The translations under genes and the position numbers were made by a program. A model generated the notes under the pieces. The model worked only from the letters and a program-made list of their open reading frames with translations, ran no database searches and was not told where the DNA came from. This document shows, piece after piece, positions 18,093 through 24,783 of a stretch of 64,000 bases of DNA (within the stretch, counting starts at the first letter, position 1; each line of letters opens with the position of its first letter). This stretch comes from Microbacterium stercoris (GTDB lineage Bacteria > Actinomycetota > Actinomycetes > Actinomycetales > Microbacteriaceae), in NCBI RefSeq assembly GCF_017592545.1, contig NZ_JAGFOA010000003.1, positions 291,544 through 355,543 on the forward strand. The letters run 5' to 3'.

Positions 18093-18553
18093 GCGACGTG
18101 CTCCGAGGCCACGTAGGAGCGCGCATCCCACTGCCCTGCACCCATGCGGGGACGGGTGTAGACGACGTCGCCAACGCGAAGCAGGACTCGCTGGTACGCC
18201 TCGACGATGTCGGGCATGACGTCGAGCTCGACGGCGATGGCGGGTGCGTGACCGCCGTGCAGTGCCTCAGCCACGCGGTAGTCCTCGCGCGTGATGAGCC
18301 TAAGCGCCGCCCATTCGTCGGCGCGGCGCTCCTGCTTCGCGTTGACGGGGCCGAACATCGACGGGACATCTCCGAAGATCGCATGCGCGAGCTCGTGTGC
18401 GAGGACGGAACGGGCGAGGCGGCGCGTCATGCCCTGCTGCAGGCGGATCGTGTTCGTCTCGGCGCAGTAGTCGCCGTCGCGGTCGTGCTCGGTGAGGTCG
18501 GCATGTTCGATGCTGACGCCGAGGGCGCGGGCCATGTCGTAGAGGTGCTTCAT
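18089..18553 (-). CDS. ImmA/IrrE-type metallopeptidase
   Basis: 154 residues from the ATG at 18553. It contains the zinc-protease motif HELAH (in VLAHELAHAIFGD) and a downstream ERRADEWAA that supplies the third ligand region. In other integrative elements ImmA-type proteases cleave the partner repressor and trigger induction. It sits between the XRE repressor gene (gap of 4 bp) and the integrase (overlap of 4 bp), exactly the expected repressor-antirepressor pairing. Cleavage of that repressor is inference. Confidence 0.85.
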   Translation of the reverse strand: MKHLYDMARALGVSIEHADLTEHDRDGDYCAETNTIRLQQGMTRRLARSVLAHELAHAIFGDVPSMFGPVNAKQERRADEWAALRLITREDYRVAEALHGGHAPAIAVELDVMPDIVEAYQRVLLRVGDVVYTRPRMGAGQWDARSYVASEHVA

Positions 18554-18557
18554 CTGA

Positions 18558-18986
18558 TCACGGGGTGTCGGTCGCTTCACCGCGGTCGCGCGAACGCTTG
18601 CGGGCGGCGCGCTTGTGCGCCGGGGCCTCAGTCTGCTCGGAGGCGGGGACATCCGCGGCGGTGCGGCGGTTCCGGATCTCGGTGATCGGGACAAGCCAGC
18701 CCGGGCGGTTCTCTGCGGAGCGCGTTGCGACGCTCTGGGCGCGCTGCAGAAGCTCAACCTCGGTGAGGCCCAGTGCTCGGGCGATGTCGACGAGGTCGCG
18801 GATGTTGATTGCTACTCGCTCCCCGGTGCGGGGGTTTCCGCCGTCGAGGCGAGAGGAGATGAACTGCGGGTTGCTGCCGATTCGGCGAGCGAGTTCGCGG
18901 GAGGAGACGTCCTGACGCCCCATCTCGGCCTTGATCTCGGAGACGAGAGCGTCGGAGAGGAGCTGTGCGTATTCCTGTTCGGTCAC
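18558..18986 (-). CDS. XRE-family helix-turn-helix protein, likely immunity repressor
   Basis: About 142 residues from a GTG at 18986, preceded by GGGAA; a TTG three codons upstream is possible. The N-terminal domain shows a Cro/CI-type helix-turn-helix: SSRELARRIGSNPQFISSRL, then a loop with GGNPRTGERVAI and LVDIARALGL. The C-terminal third is charged and low-complexity (PAHKRAARKRSRDRG), possibly a flexible tail. Position next to the divergent operator region and an ImmA-type protease marks it as the lysogeny repressor. It is first in a leftward operon with the protease and integrase. Confidence 0.8.
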   Translation of the reverse strand: MTEQEYAQLLSDALVSEIKAEMGRQDVSSRELARRIGSNPQFISSRLDGGNPRTGERVAINIRDLVDIARALGLTEVELLQRAQSVATRSAENRPGWLVPITEIRNRRTAADVPASEQTEAPAHKRAARKRSRDRGEATDTP

Positions 18987-19006
18987 GGTTCCCAAGTGTG
19001 GCGGGT

Positions 19007-19061
19007 GAATGATTTTTCGTCAAGATGTATGACTGGCTTGACACCGAATGATTCGTCATTC
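19007..19061. promoter_or_regulatory. Divergent operator region of the lysogeny switch
   Basis: A perfect palindrome GAATGA-TTCG-TCATTC lies at 19046-19061, and a degenerate copy starting GAATGATTTTTCGTCA lies at 19007-19022. A -35-like TTGACA (19038-19043, rightward) and TTGACG (leftward, complement of 19018-19023) are interleaved with them. The region separates the leftward repressor operon from the rightward Cro-like gene, so the two sites are the likely repressor/Cro operators. The -10 elements are weak, so exact start sites are uncertain. Confidence 0.65.
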
Positions 19062-19072
19062 AGGGTGTGTGT

Positions 19073-19321
19073 ATGACGAAGCAGACACCCGCCGACGAGG
19101 TCACCGCCATCGTCGCTGCTGATCTTCGAGCCGAGCTCGCTCGCCAGCGCCGCACGGCCGCGGACCTGGCTCACGCACTGGACGTGACGCCGCACACTGT
19201 CGGACGCCGCCTCAACGGTGACGTGCCGTTCTCGATGTACGAACTCGTCCTCGCCACCCGGTGGCTGGGGATCGACCTGACTGATCTGGTCAGTCGGGCA
19301 ACGCAGAGGGCGGCTGCTTGA
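19073..19321 (+). CDS. Cro-like XRE helix-turn-helix protein
   Basis: 82 residues from the ATG at 19073 (an in-frame GTG lies two codons earlier). The helix-turn-helix is RRTAADLAHALDVTPHTVGR followed by RLNGDVPFSMYEL. It is the first rightward gene after the switch region, where Cro-type or early regulators sit. Its stop overlaps the next start (TGATG). Confidence 0.75.
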   Translation: MTKQTPADEVTAIVAADLRAELARQRRTAADLAHALDVTPHTVGRRLNGDVPFSMYELVLATRWLGIDLTDLVSRATQRAAA

Positions 19322-19434
19322 TGCGCGCGCCGACCTTCGACGAGGCGATGTCCGCCGCGCTCGCGGTGTACGTCCGCGAGTGGTTCGATACGCACCCCGA
19401 GGTGCTCGGCTGCACCCAGGAGATGGCGGCGTGA
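19321..19434 (+). CDS. Small early protein (37 aa), unknown
   Basis: An ATG overlapping the stop of the Cro-like gene starts a 37-residue frame (MRAPTFDEAMSAALAVYVRE and on) ending in GTGA, which overlaps the following start. The gap-free coupling on both sides supports a real gene. No recognisable domain. Confidence 0.5.
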   Translation: MRAPTFDEAMSAALAVYVREWFDTHPEVLGCTQEMAA

Positions 19435-19763
19435 TCAGCCTGCGCTGGGCCTTCATCATCGCCGCCGCGACGTGCGCTGCTGTCGCGGTATGGACCCGCA
19501 CGCCGAACGGAGTCGCGCTGCTCGCCATCATCACGGCAGGGGCCGCGGCCGCCACATTCCCGGCAGTGACCGGCGTCCTCGCTGGGCTCGCCCAGTGGCT
19601 ATACGGCACACCGACCCCGACCGCCGACTGCTGTCGGGTCGAGCACGCCGACGCCTCCGAGGACGACCTGATCGACCAGGACGAGGCACACCGACGTGCC
19701 GCGCTGCTCATGTGGCTCGACGGCCAGATCGACATCCTCGACCGGCAGTACCCGCCGCGCTGA
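19431..19763 (+). CDS. Small membrane protein
   Basis: 110 residues from a GTG overlapping the previous stop. Two hydrophobic segments occupy residues about 2-20 and 28-52, followed by a soluble acidic tail (HADASEDDLIDQDEAHRR). Not recognised; the layout would suit a small inner-membrane protein with a cytoplasmic C-terminus. It is the last gene before a hairpin. Confidence 0.6.
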   Translation: MISLRWAFIIAAATCAAVAVWTRTPNGVALLAIITAGAAAATFPAVTGVLAGLAQWLYGTPTPTADCCRVEHADASEDDLIDQDEAHRRAALLMWLDGQIDILDRQYPPR

Positions 19764-19798
19764 CCGCGGCCGTACCACCGACCTCCGACATAGAAGAA

Positions 19799-19826
19799 GC
19801 CGGCCCCGTTGCAGCGGGGACCGGCC
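19799..19826 (+). terminator. GC-rich hairpin, possible terminator
   Basis: GCCGGCCCCG (19799-19808) pairs with CGGGG-A-CCGGC (19815-19825) with one bulged A; there is no T-run. It lies between two rightward genes and may attenuate or terminate the first early transcript. Confidence 0.45.
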
Positions 19827-19847
19827 CTAGAAGGAAGGCATCTGACC

Positions 19848-20177
19848 ATGCCCACGCACCACACTATCGACCCGATCGCCTCGGCCACAGAGCGGCTCGA
19901 CGTGGCGGCCCTGCAGCACCTCCGGGACCTTCACACTCGGTCGGCGGGGGAGCACCTGATCCGAGCCGTCACCGACGCCAGCGGGGACACCTCGCTGGCC
20001 GGGACGCCGATCCACGTCGATGAGGTGATGGCCGCGGTCCGCCACGCCGAGCAGGCCGCCCGAGCGGACGCGGAGCTGCGCCGCCTCGACGCCGCGTATC
20101 GGCGTTTGCTGGCCGCGATCTACGCCAACTCGACCGTGCGCCGTCCCGCGACCAGCATCGTGGACGTGACCCTGTGA
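19848..20177 (+). CDS. Hypothetical early protein (109 aa)
   Basis: The ATG follows AAGGAAGG. The predicted product is largely helical, with an Ala/Arg-rich region around EVMAAVRHAEQAARADAELR that may form a coiled coil. No family recognised. Its stop overlaps the following GTG (GTGA). It begins a run of overlapping rightward early genes reaching to about 34.2 kb. Confidence 0.6.
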   Translation: MPTHHTIDPIASATERLDVAALQHLRDLHTRSAGEHLIRAVTDASGDTSLAGTPIHVDEVMAAVRHAEQAARADAELRRLDAAYRRLLAAIYANSTVRRPATSIVDVTL

Positions 20178-20407
20178 GCGCCCAGCCGTTCCTGATCGCC
20201 GAGACCACGGCGAGCGGCGCCCCACAGCTCGCGGGCAAGCGCCGCCTCGCCGAGGACATCGAGCAGGCAACCGACGTCGCCGACGAGATCGGCGGCCAGG
20301 TGTTCGCGCTCGAGCCGATCGAGCCCGCACCGTACGTGCCGGTCGCCGCGATCCGTCATGTCGCCGCAGGCTACGTGCCCGGCCTCAACGAGGGGAGTGC
20401 AGCGTGA
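20174..20407 (+). CDS. Hypothetical early protein (77 aa)
   Basis: GTG start overlapping the preceding stop and GTGA overlap with the next gene. It contains GAPQLAGKRRLAEDIEQATD and a Pro-rich EPIEPAPYVP. Not recognised. Confidence 0.55.
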   Translation: MSAQPFLIAETTASGAPQLAGKRRLAEDIEQATDVADEIGGQVFALEPIEPAPYVPVAAIRHVAAGYVPGLNEGSAA

Positions 20408-20628
20408 GCGCCAAGATGCGACGCCGTCGCCGCCACGACCGCCGCAAGCGCGTGCTGACGCACCGCCGCGAGGACGCGCTGTTCTTCGCGCGCGGGACGT
20501 TCCCCGCCTCGGCGCGCGCGATGTCGGTGTGTGTCTGCGGTGCCCGCGCGTTCAGCCGCGACGCGCACGGCTCGTTCCTGGACGAGTTCAACGACCAGCA
20601 CGGCTATTGCGAGACGGAGGCGGCCTGA
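20404..20628 (+). CDS. Hypothetical early protein, basic N-terminus (74 aa)
   Basis: GTG start overlapping the previous stop. The first 20 residues are strongly basic (KMRRRRRHDRRKR). The middle has a CVCG pair and a further Cys near the end, so zinc or nucleic-acid binding is possible. Not recognised. Confidence 0.5.
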   Translation: MSAKMRRRRRHDRRKRVLTHRREDALFFARGTFPASARAMSVCVCGARAFSRDAHGSFLDEFNDQHGYCETEAA

Positions 20629-20629
20629 G

Positions 20630-20884
20630 ATGGGCGAGCACGAGAAGGCCGACCACGCCGCGCAGGCGCGGCAGCACATCGACTGGGTGCACGAATGGCA
20701 GAGCGAGGAGGGCGCGACCGAAGCGACGCACCTCGCGACCGCCCTTGTCGCCCAGGCCGAGGCGACGCTGGCGCTCGCTGAGCAGCAGCGGATCGCGAAC
20801 CTGATCGCGTTCCTCGCGACGCGACCCGACAACCACACGCAGGGCCGCCTGCAGACGGAGATCCGGAAGGGGCTGGGACTGTGA
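20630..20884 (+). CDS. Hypothetical early protein (84 aa)
   Basis: The ATG is one base after the previous stop. It is helical and Ala/Glu-rich, with a central ATALVAQAEATLALAEQQRI. It ends with GTGA overlapping the next gene. Not recognised. Confidence 0.5.
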   Translation: MGEHEKADHAAQARQHIDWVHEWQSEEGATEATHLATALVAQAEATLALAEQQRIANLIAFLATRPDNHTQGRLQTEIRKGLGL

Positions 20885-21444
20885 TCGAACACGAGGGACC
20901 CGTGGTGACGCACACCGTCGAGCTGGACGAGAGCGGCGCGCTGCGCATCGCCGAACTGCAGGACGGCCAGCAGGTCGGCGCGGTCACGATGGCCGCTTCG
21001 GTGGTCGACGAGATCCGCCGGATCCTCGACGCCGAGCGCGACGAGCAGCTCGGCCGGTGGCGGTGGCCGGAGAACCCGGACTACGTGGTGTACCCGCGCG
21101 AGAACGGCAGCGTGACTGTGTTCGAGGAGTCGAACCCGACCGCCGCGCTCACGTTCTGGAAGCACGTGCGCAACGCCGAGGTCACCTCGGGCGCGTTCAT
21201 GGAAGCCGCTCGCGCCTTCTTCGAGGCTCACCCTGAGCCGAAGCCATGGCACGACGCGAAGCCGGGCGAGCTGTGGGCGATCACGTTCCACGGCGTCGAG
21301 CGCCCGTGCCGCGCGATCAACCCGACCTTCAGTGACCGCGAGCTGGGCTTCCTGCCCGTCGACATCCCGATGCAGACGTGGTTCGCCGCCGACGCCCCGG
21401 GGATCACGGCAGGCCGCCCGATCTGGCAGGGGGCAGCGTCGTGA
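20881..21444 (+). CDS. Hypothetical early protein (187 aa)
   Basis: GTG start overlapping the previous stop. The region SVVDEIRRILDAERDEQLGRW is helical and is followed by a beta-rich stretch (NPDYVVYPRENGSVTVF). A second half carries FSDRELGFLPVDIPMQTWF. There is no recognised domain and no catalytic signature. Its stop overlaps the next GTG. Confidence 0.55.
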   Translation: MIEHEGPVVTHTVELDESGALRIAELQDGQQVGAVTMAASVVDEIRRILDAERDEQLGRWRWPENPDYVVYPRENGSVTVFEESNPTAALTFWKHVRNAEVTSGAFMEAARAFFEAHPEPKPWHDAKPGELWAITFHGVERPCRAINPTFSDRELGFLPVDIPMQTWFAADAPGITAGRPIWQGAAS

Positions 21445-21806
21445 CCGGCCCCGCGATCCTGTCGCAGATCACCGGCGACTCGGCCCGCGCTCGTGTGACC
21501 GACCCGGAGACCTCGCACGCCGCCGCCGACAGCATCACCACCGAGGGCCGCGAGGCGTCCGAGCTCGAGGTGATCGCGATCCTCCGCGACGCGAGCGGTC
21601 CGCTGTCGTCCGAGCAGATCGAGACCCGCCACCTGAACCGCGCCTGGCAGGGCACGGCCCCGACCACCTGGGCCGGGTCCCGCCTCCGCACCGCCCTGAA
21701 GCAGCTGGCCGACGACGGCCACGTCGTGCAGGACGGCGAGACCCGCACCCGCAAGGGCCGCCGCGCTATCGCCTGGCGACTCACCATCGAAGGAGACCAC
21801 CGATGA
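21441..21806 (+). CDS. Winged-helix-like early protein
   Basis: 121 residues from a GTG overlapping the previous stop. The stretch LSSEQIETRHLNRAW, then GSRLRTALKQLADDGHVVQ, reads as a winged helix (recognition helix then wing KGRRAIAWRL), and the N-terminal DPETSHAAAD is a motif seen in phage proteins of this kind. Probable DNA-binding regulator; its stop overlaps the next ATG. Confidence 0.6.
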   Translation: MTGPAILSQITGDSARARVTDPETSHAAADSITTEGREASELEVIAILRDASGPLSSEQIETRHLNRAWQGTAPTTWAGSRLRTALKQLADDGHVVQDGETRTRKGRRAIAWRLTIEGDHR

Positions 21807-22945
21807 CCGCGACCCTGCAGGCGACCGCGTTCGTGAACATCATGACCTCGCGGATCTCGCACGTCCTCGCCGACGACGGCCGCACGCTCTGTGGCAAGAG
21901 CGGATGGAAGCGGCACGCCAGCGCGTCGCCCATCTTCCCGATGTGCGAGCGCTGCACCGCCGCCGGCGCGGCCGACGTCGTCCCCGCCAGCACGGCACGC
22001 ATTGTCGTCCCCGAGGGCGCCCCGCGCGAGACGTGGCTCGCCGAGCGCGGCGAGGGCGTCACCGCCTCCGAGGTGTGGGAGATCGCCCGTGGCGGCGTGA
22101 AGACCTGGCGCCGGATCCTCGAGGCGAAGATGAACGGATCCCGCTTCAACGGCACCGCCGCCACCCGCGCGGGATCCTCCCGCGAGGCCGCGCTGCTCGA
22201 CGAGGCAGCCGACGAGGTCGGCATGGTCCACCCGAACGGCGCCCTGTGGGCCGCCGCCGACAACGACCTGCACCGCGCCACCCCCGACGGCATCGGCATC
22301 CGCTCCGAGGCCGGCCTGATCGTCGTCGAGGTGAAGTCGCACGAGTACGGCTGGAAGCTCGACACGATCCCCGCCGACCACCTCGCCCAGGTGCAGTGGC
22401 AGATCCACGTGCTCGGCGCGACCGCGGGCCTGTACGGCTTCGAGGTCCGCGACGAGGACGACCAGCCGCCCGCCGACGGCGCCACCTGGATCCCCGTCCC
22501 GCGCGACGACGAGATGATCGCCTGGCTCACCTACCGCGCCGACCAGTTCATCGCCTGGCGCGAGGCCGGATGCCCCGAGGTCGACGACCTCCCCGACGAG
22601 GTCGCCGCCGCGCTCGCCGCGTGGGCCCCGACGAAGACCGCGCTCGACGCGGCCGCGGCGGCCGAGAAGGTCACGAACGGCGCGATGAAGAAGGCCGCCG
22701 CCGCGCTCCCGTTCGCGGACCGCTTCGGCGCGGTCGGCATGGGGGAGGTGGGCGGCTTCCAGATCACCGTGTCGGAGTCCGTCTCGATCGACGACGCCGC
22801 ATGGCGCGCAGCCGAGCCCGAGGCGCACGCGCGCGCCGAGGAGTTGCGCGTCGAGCTGGCCTTCCTCGAGGCCGCCGCTAAGCGCAAGTACCCGCAGATC
22901 ACGCGACGCCAGTCGCTGCGTTTCCAGGAGGTCGAGAGTGTCTGA
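21803..22945 (+). CDS. YqaJ-type viral exonuclease with N-terminal Cys motif
   Basis: 380 residues. The N-terminal 60 carry a small Cys-rich unit (CGKSGW, then MCERC), likely zinc-binding. The main domain is of the YqaJ/lambda-exonuclease PD-(D/E)xK fold: helix with VWEIARGGVKTWRRIL, GSSREAALLDE, then ATPDGI (Asp162) and VVEVKSH (Glu176, Lys178) as the catalytic set, and QVQWQIHVLGA following. Such enzymes resect DNA 5' to 3' for phage single-strand-annealing recombination. The C-terminal helix is probably involved in oligomerisation. The partner annealase may be the next gene. Confidence 0.85.
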   Translation: MTATLQATAFVNIMTSRISHVLADDGRTLCGKSGWKRHASASPIFPMCERCTAAGAADVVPASTARIVVPEGAPRETWLAERGEGVTASEVWEIARGGVKTWRRILEAKMNGSRFNGTAATRAGSSREAALLDEAADEVGMVHPNGALWAAADNDLHRATPDGIGIRSEAGLIVVEVKSHEYGWKLDTIPADHLAQVQWQIHVLGATAGLYGFEVRDEDDQPPADGATWIPVPRDDEMIAWLTYRADQFIAWREAGCPEVDDLPDEVAAALAAWAPTKTALDAAAAAEKVTNGAMKKAAAALPFADRFGAVGMGEVGGFQITVSESVSIDDAAWRAAEPEAHARAEELRVELAFLEAAAKRKYPQITRRQSLRFQEVESV

Positions 22946-23639
22946 GCTGGTCGAGGTCAAGACGATCGGGGAGGTCGAGCGGATCGTCCACGCCTCCGGG
23001 CTGTGGGACGGCACGGGCCCGGTCGAGTTCTCCGACGACGGCGAGACGTGGCGCGAGACCTGGGCACCGACCAGCGATCGCCCCTTCCCGGAGTACGCCC
23101 GCGTCACGGTGTACCGCAAGGAGGTGCGCGTCCCGACCACGGTCACGATCCGCTGGGACGAGCAGGTCCCCACGGCCGACCCGTTCTGGGCGGCGAAGTG
23201 GGCCAACGCCCCGATGCGCCACTTCGGCCGCACGGTCCGGATGGTCGCGTTCCGGCAGACGTTCCGCGAGCTGCTCGGCGACATGGTGCTCGAGGACGAA
23301 GACCGCAGCGGCCGCGAGACCACCGCGCCCGCCGAGGCGCCCGAGCCCGCGCCGCGCGATTGGGCGGCTGAGATCGCCGCGGCCGCTGACGCCGCGACGC
23401 TCGACGAGATCGACGCGGCCGCACGCAAGGCACGCGTGTTCACGCCTGACGCCGCCGGGACCGCGCTGCACCGGGCGCTGCGCTCTCGCCGTGCCGAGCT
23501 CACGACGTCGGCGGCTGCACCGATCGCGGGCCAGCGGGTCGAGATGTCGGCACGCCAGAGCGGCAAGTCGATCAGGATGCCGTCCGACTACCAGCCCCCG
23601 GCCAACCGTGCCGCGCGGCGCAAGAAGGGCCGCCGCTGA
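22938..23639 (+). CDS. Possible compact RecT/Bet-like annealase
   Basis: 233 residues from a GTG inside the end of the exonuclease gene. Residues about 50-115 (YARVTVYRKEVRVP, IRWDEQVP, FWAAKWANAPMRHFGRTVRM, AFRQTFRELLGD) follow the pattern seen in the second half of RecT/Bet annealases: a YRK strand, an acidic FDE/WDE element, a K-W-x(n)-P turn, then an R-x(n)-AFR helix. The usual N-terminal portion is shortened, and a helical C-terminal tail has basic ends. It directly follows the exonuclease, the normal partner order. Similarity is by eye only, so the assignment is tentative. Confidence 0.45.
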   Translation: MSELVEVKTIGEVERIVHASGLWDGTGPVEFSDDGETWRETWAPTSDRPFPEYARVTVYRKEVRVPTTVTIRWDEQVPTADPFWAAKWANAPMRHFGRTVRMVAFRQTFRELLGDMVLEDEDRSGRETTAPAEAPEPAPRDWAAEIAAAADAATLDEIDAAARKARVFTPDAAGTALHRALRSRRAELTTSAAAPIAGQRVEMSARQSGKSIRMPSDYQPPANRAARRKKGRR

Positions 23640-24076
23640 TGCCCGCCGTCGACGAGAAGACCGGGGAGGTTCAGGAGCTCGCGCTCGTCCCGCTGGACAT
23701 CGCCCGACTGAATGAGGACGAGATCGCGGCGATGTTCCCCTCGCCCGTCCAGGTCGCGGGGGCGCTGCTGATCGCGCGCGAGCGGATCTCGCGCGCTCCG
23801 AAGGCGCTCGAGGACCTCGCCGCCGACGTGAAGAAGGCCAAGCGCGACCTGATGATCGCGCGCGGCAAGGCGTTCGTGAACGCCCGCAAGGCCGGGTTCT
23901 CGATTGCCGACGCCCGCGCGTACGCCGTCATCGACGACGACGCCATGAGCGCGCAGGAGGAGGTCGACGACGCCGAGATCCGGCTCGAGTACGGCCGCGA
24001 CCTGCGCCGCACCCTCACGACCGAGATCGACATCCTCCGGTCCCTCAACGCGAACTTCCGAGCGGAGCACTCATGA
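23639..24076 (+). CDS. Hypothetical early protein (145 aa)
   Basis: ATG overlapping the previous stop (TGATG). The product is helical: DLAADVKKAKRDLMIARGKAF, then a segment with DAMSAQEEVDDAEIRLEYGRD. A coiled coil is likely. Small proteins of this sort often sit next to phage recombinases, but no family was recognised. Its stop overlaps the next ATG. Confidence 0.55.
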   Translation: MPAVDEKTGEVQELALVPLDIARLNEDEIAAMFPSPVQVAGALLIARERISRAPKALEDLAADVKKAKRDLMIARGKAFVNARKAGFSIADARAYAVIDDDAMSAQEEVDDAEIRLEYGRDLRRTLTTEIDILRSLNANFRAEHS

Positions 24077-24783
24077 CCACCACGACGATTGACGCGGCCG
24101 ACCTGACGGTCGCGCACGAGCTGAAGATGGGCACCCTCGACATGGGGTGGCTGTCGAAGGGGCTGCTCGCCGCGGCCGCGAAGGACGAGGTGTACGGCGT
24201 GCGCTGCCATGCGCACATCGTCGCCGACCAGTTCACCGCCGTTGCGACCGCGACGGACGCCTACCGCCTCCACCAGATGCACCTCAACCTTCACGCCCCG
24301 GTCGACCCGATCGACGTCGTCGTGCCCCGCGAGGCGCTCGCCTGGGCGGCGAAGAACGTCCGCACCTTCACCCCGAAGAAGGACTCCCTGATCGAGCCGG
24401 TCGCGATCCTGCTGATCACCCTCCCGGTGATCCAGGACAAGACCACGCACCCCGGCTGGGCATCGGTGATCTACCGCGAGTGGGACGACGAGACCGCCCC
24501 CTCCGCCCGCTTCGACGTCCCCCTCGTCAAGGAGAACTACCCGCCGACCGAGCGCCTCATCGACATCGCTCGCACCGCCGAGACCAGCGGGCCGGCGCCC
24601 ATCGTGCTCGACCACCTCGCCGACGCACGGGCGCTGCAGACCCCGCACACGACCCACCCGGTGATCCAGTACACAGCCGGCACCGGCGGCAAGCAGGGCC
24701 CCGCGCTCCTCGACTTCTGGGAGGGCTCCGTGCTGCGCGCGACCGCCCTCATCCAGCCGACGCGCACGGAGGAGGACGAATGA
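24073..24783 (+). CDS. Possible sliding-clamp (DnaN)-like phage protein
   Basis: 236 residues, shorter than a bacterial beta clamp (about 370-390). Visible hints: VATATDAYRLHQMHL near residues 57-71, resembling the VATDxxRLA strand of beta clamps; KENYPPTERLID, in the place of the G-x-FP-D-Y-x-R-L-I element; and a C-terminal ALIQPTR near the position of the clamp's conserved MPxR ending. The distances fit a two-domain clamp. It lies in the replication/recombination gene block. The evidence is pattern similarity only. Confidence 0.45.
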   Translation: MTTTTIDAADLTVAHELKMGTLDMGWLSKGLLAAAAKDEVYGVRCHAHIVADQFTAVATATDAYRLHQMHLNLHAPVDPIDVVVPREALAWAAKNVRTFTPKKDSLIEPVAILLITLPVIQDKTTHPGWASVIYREWDDETAPSARFDVPLVKENYPPTERLIDIARTAETSGPAPIVLDHLADARALQTPHTTHPVIQYTAGTGGKQGPALLDFWEGSVLRATALIQPTRTEEDE

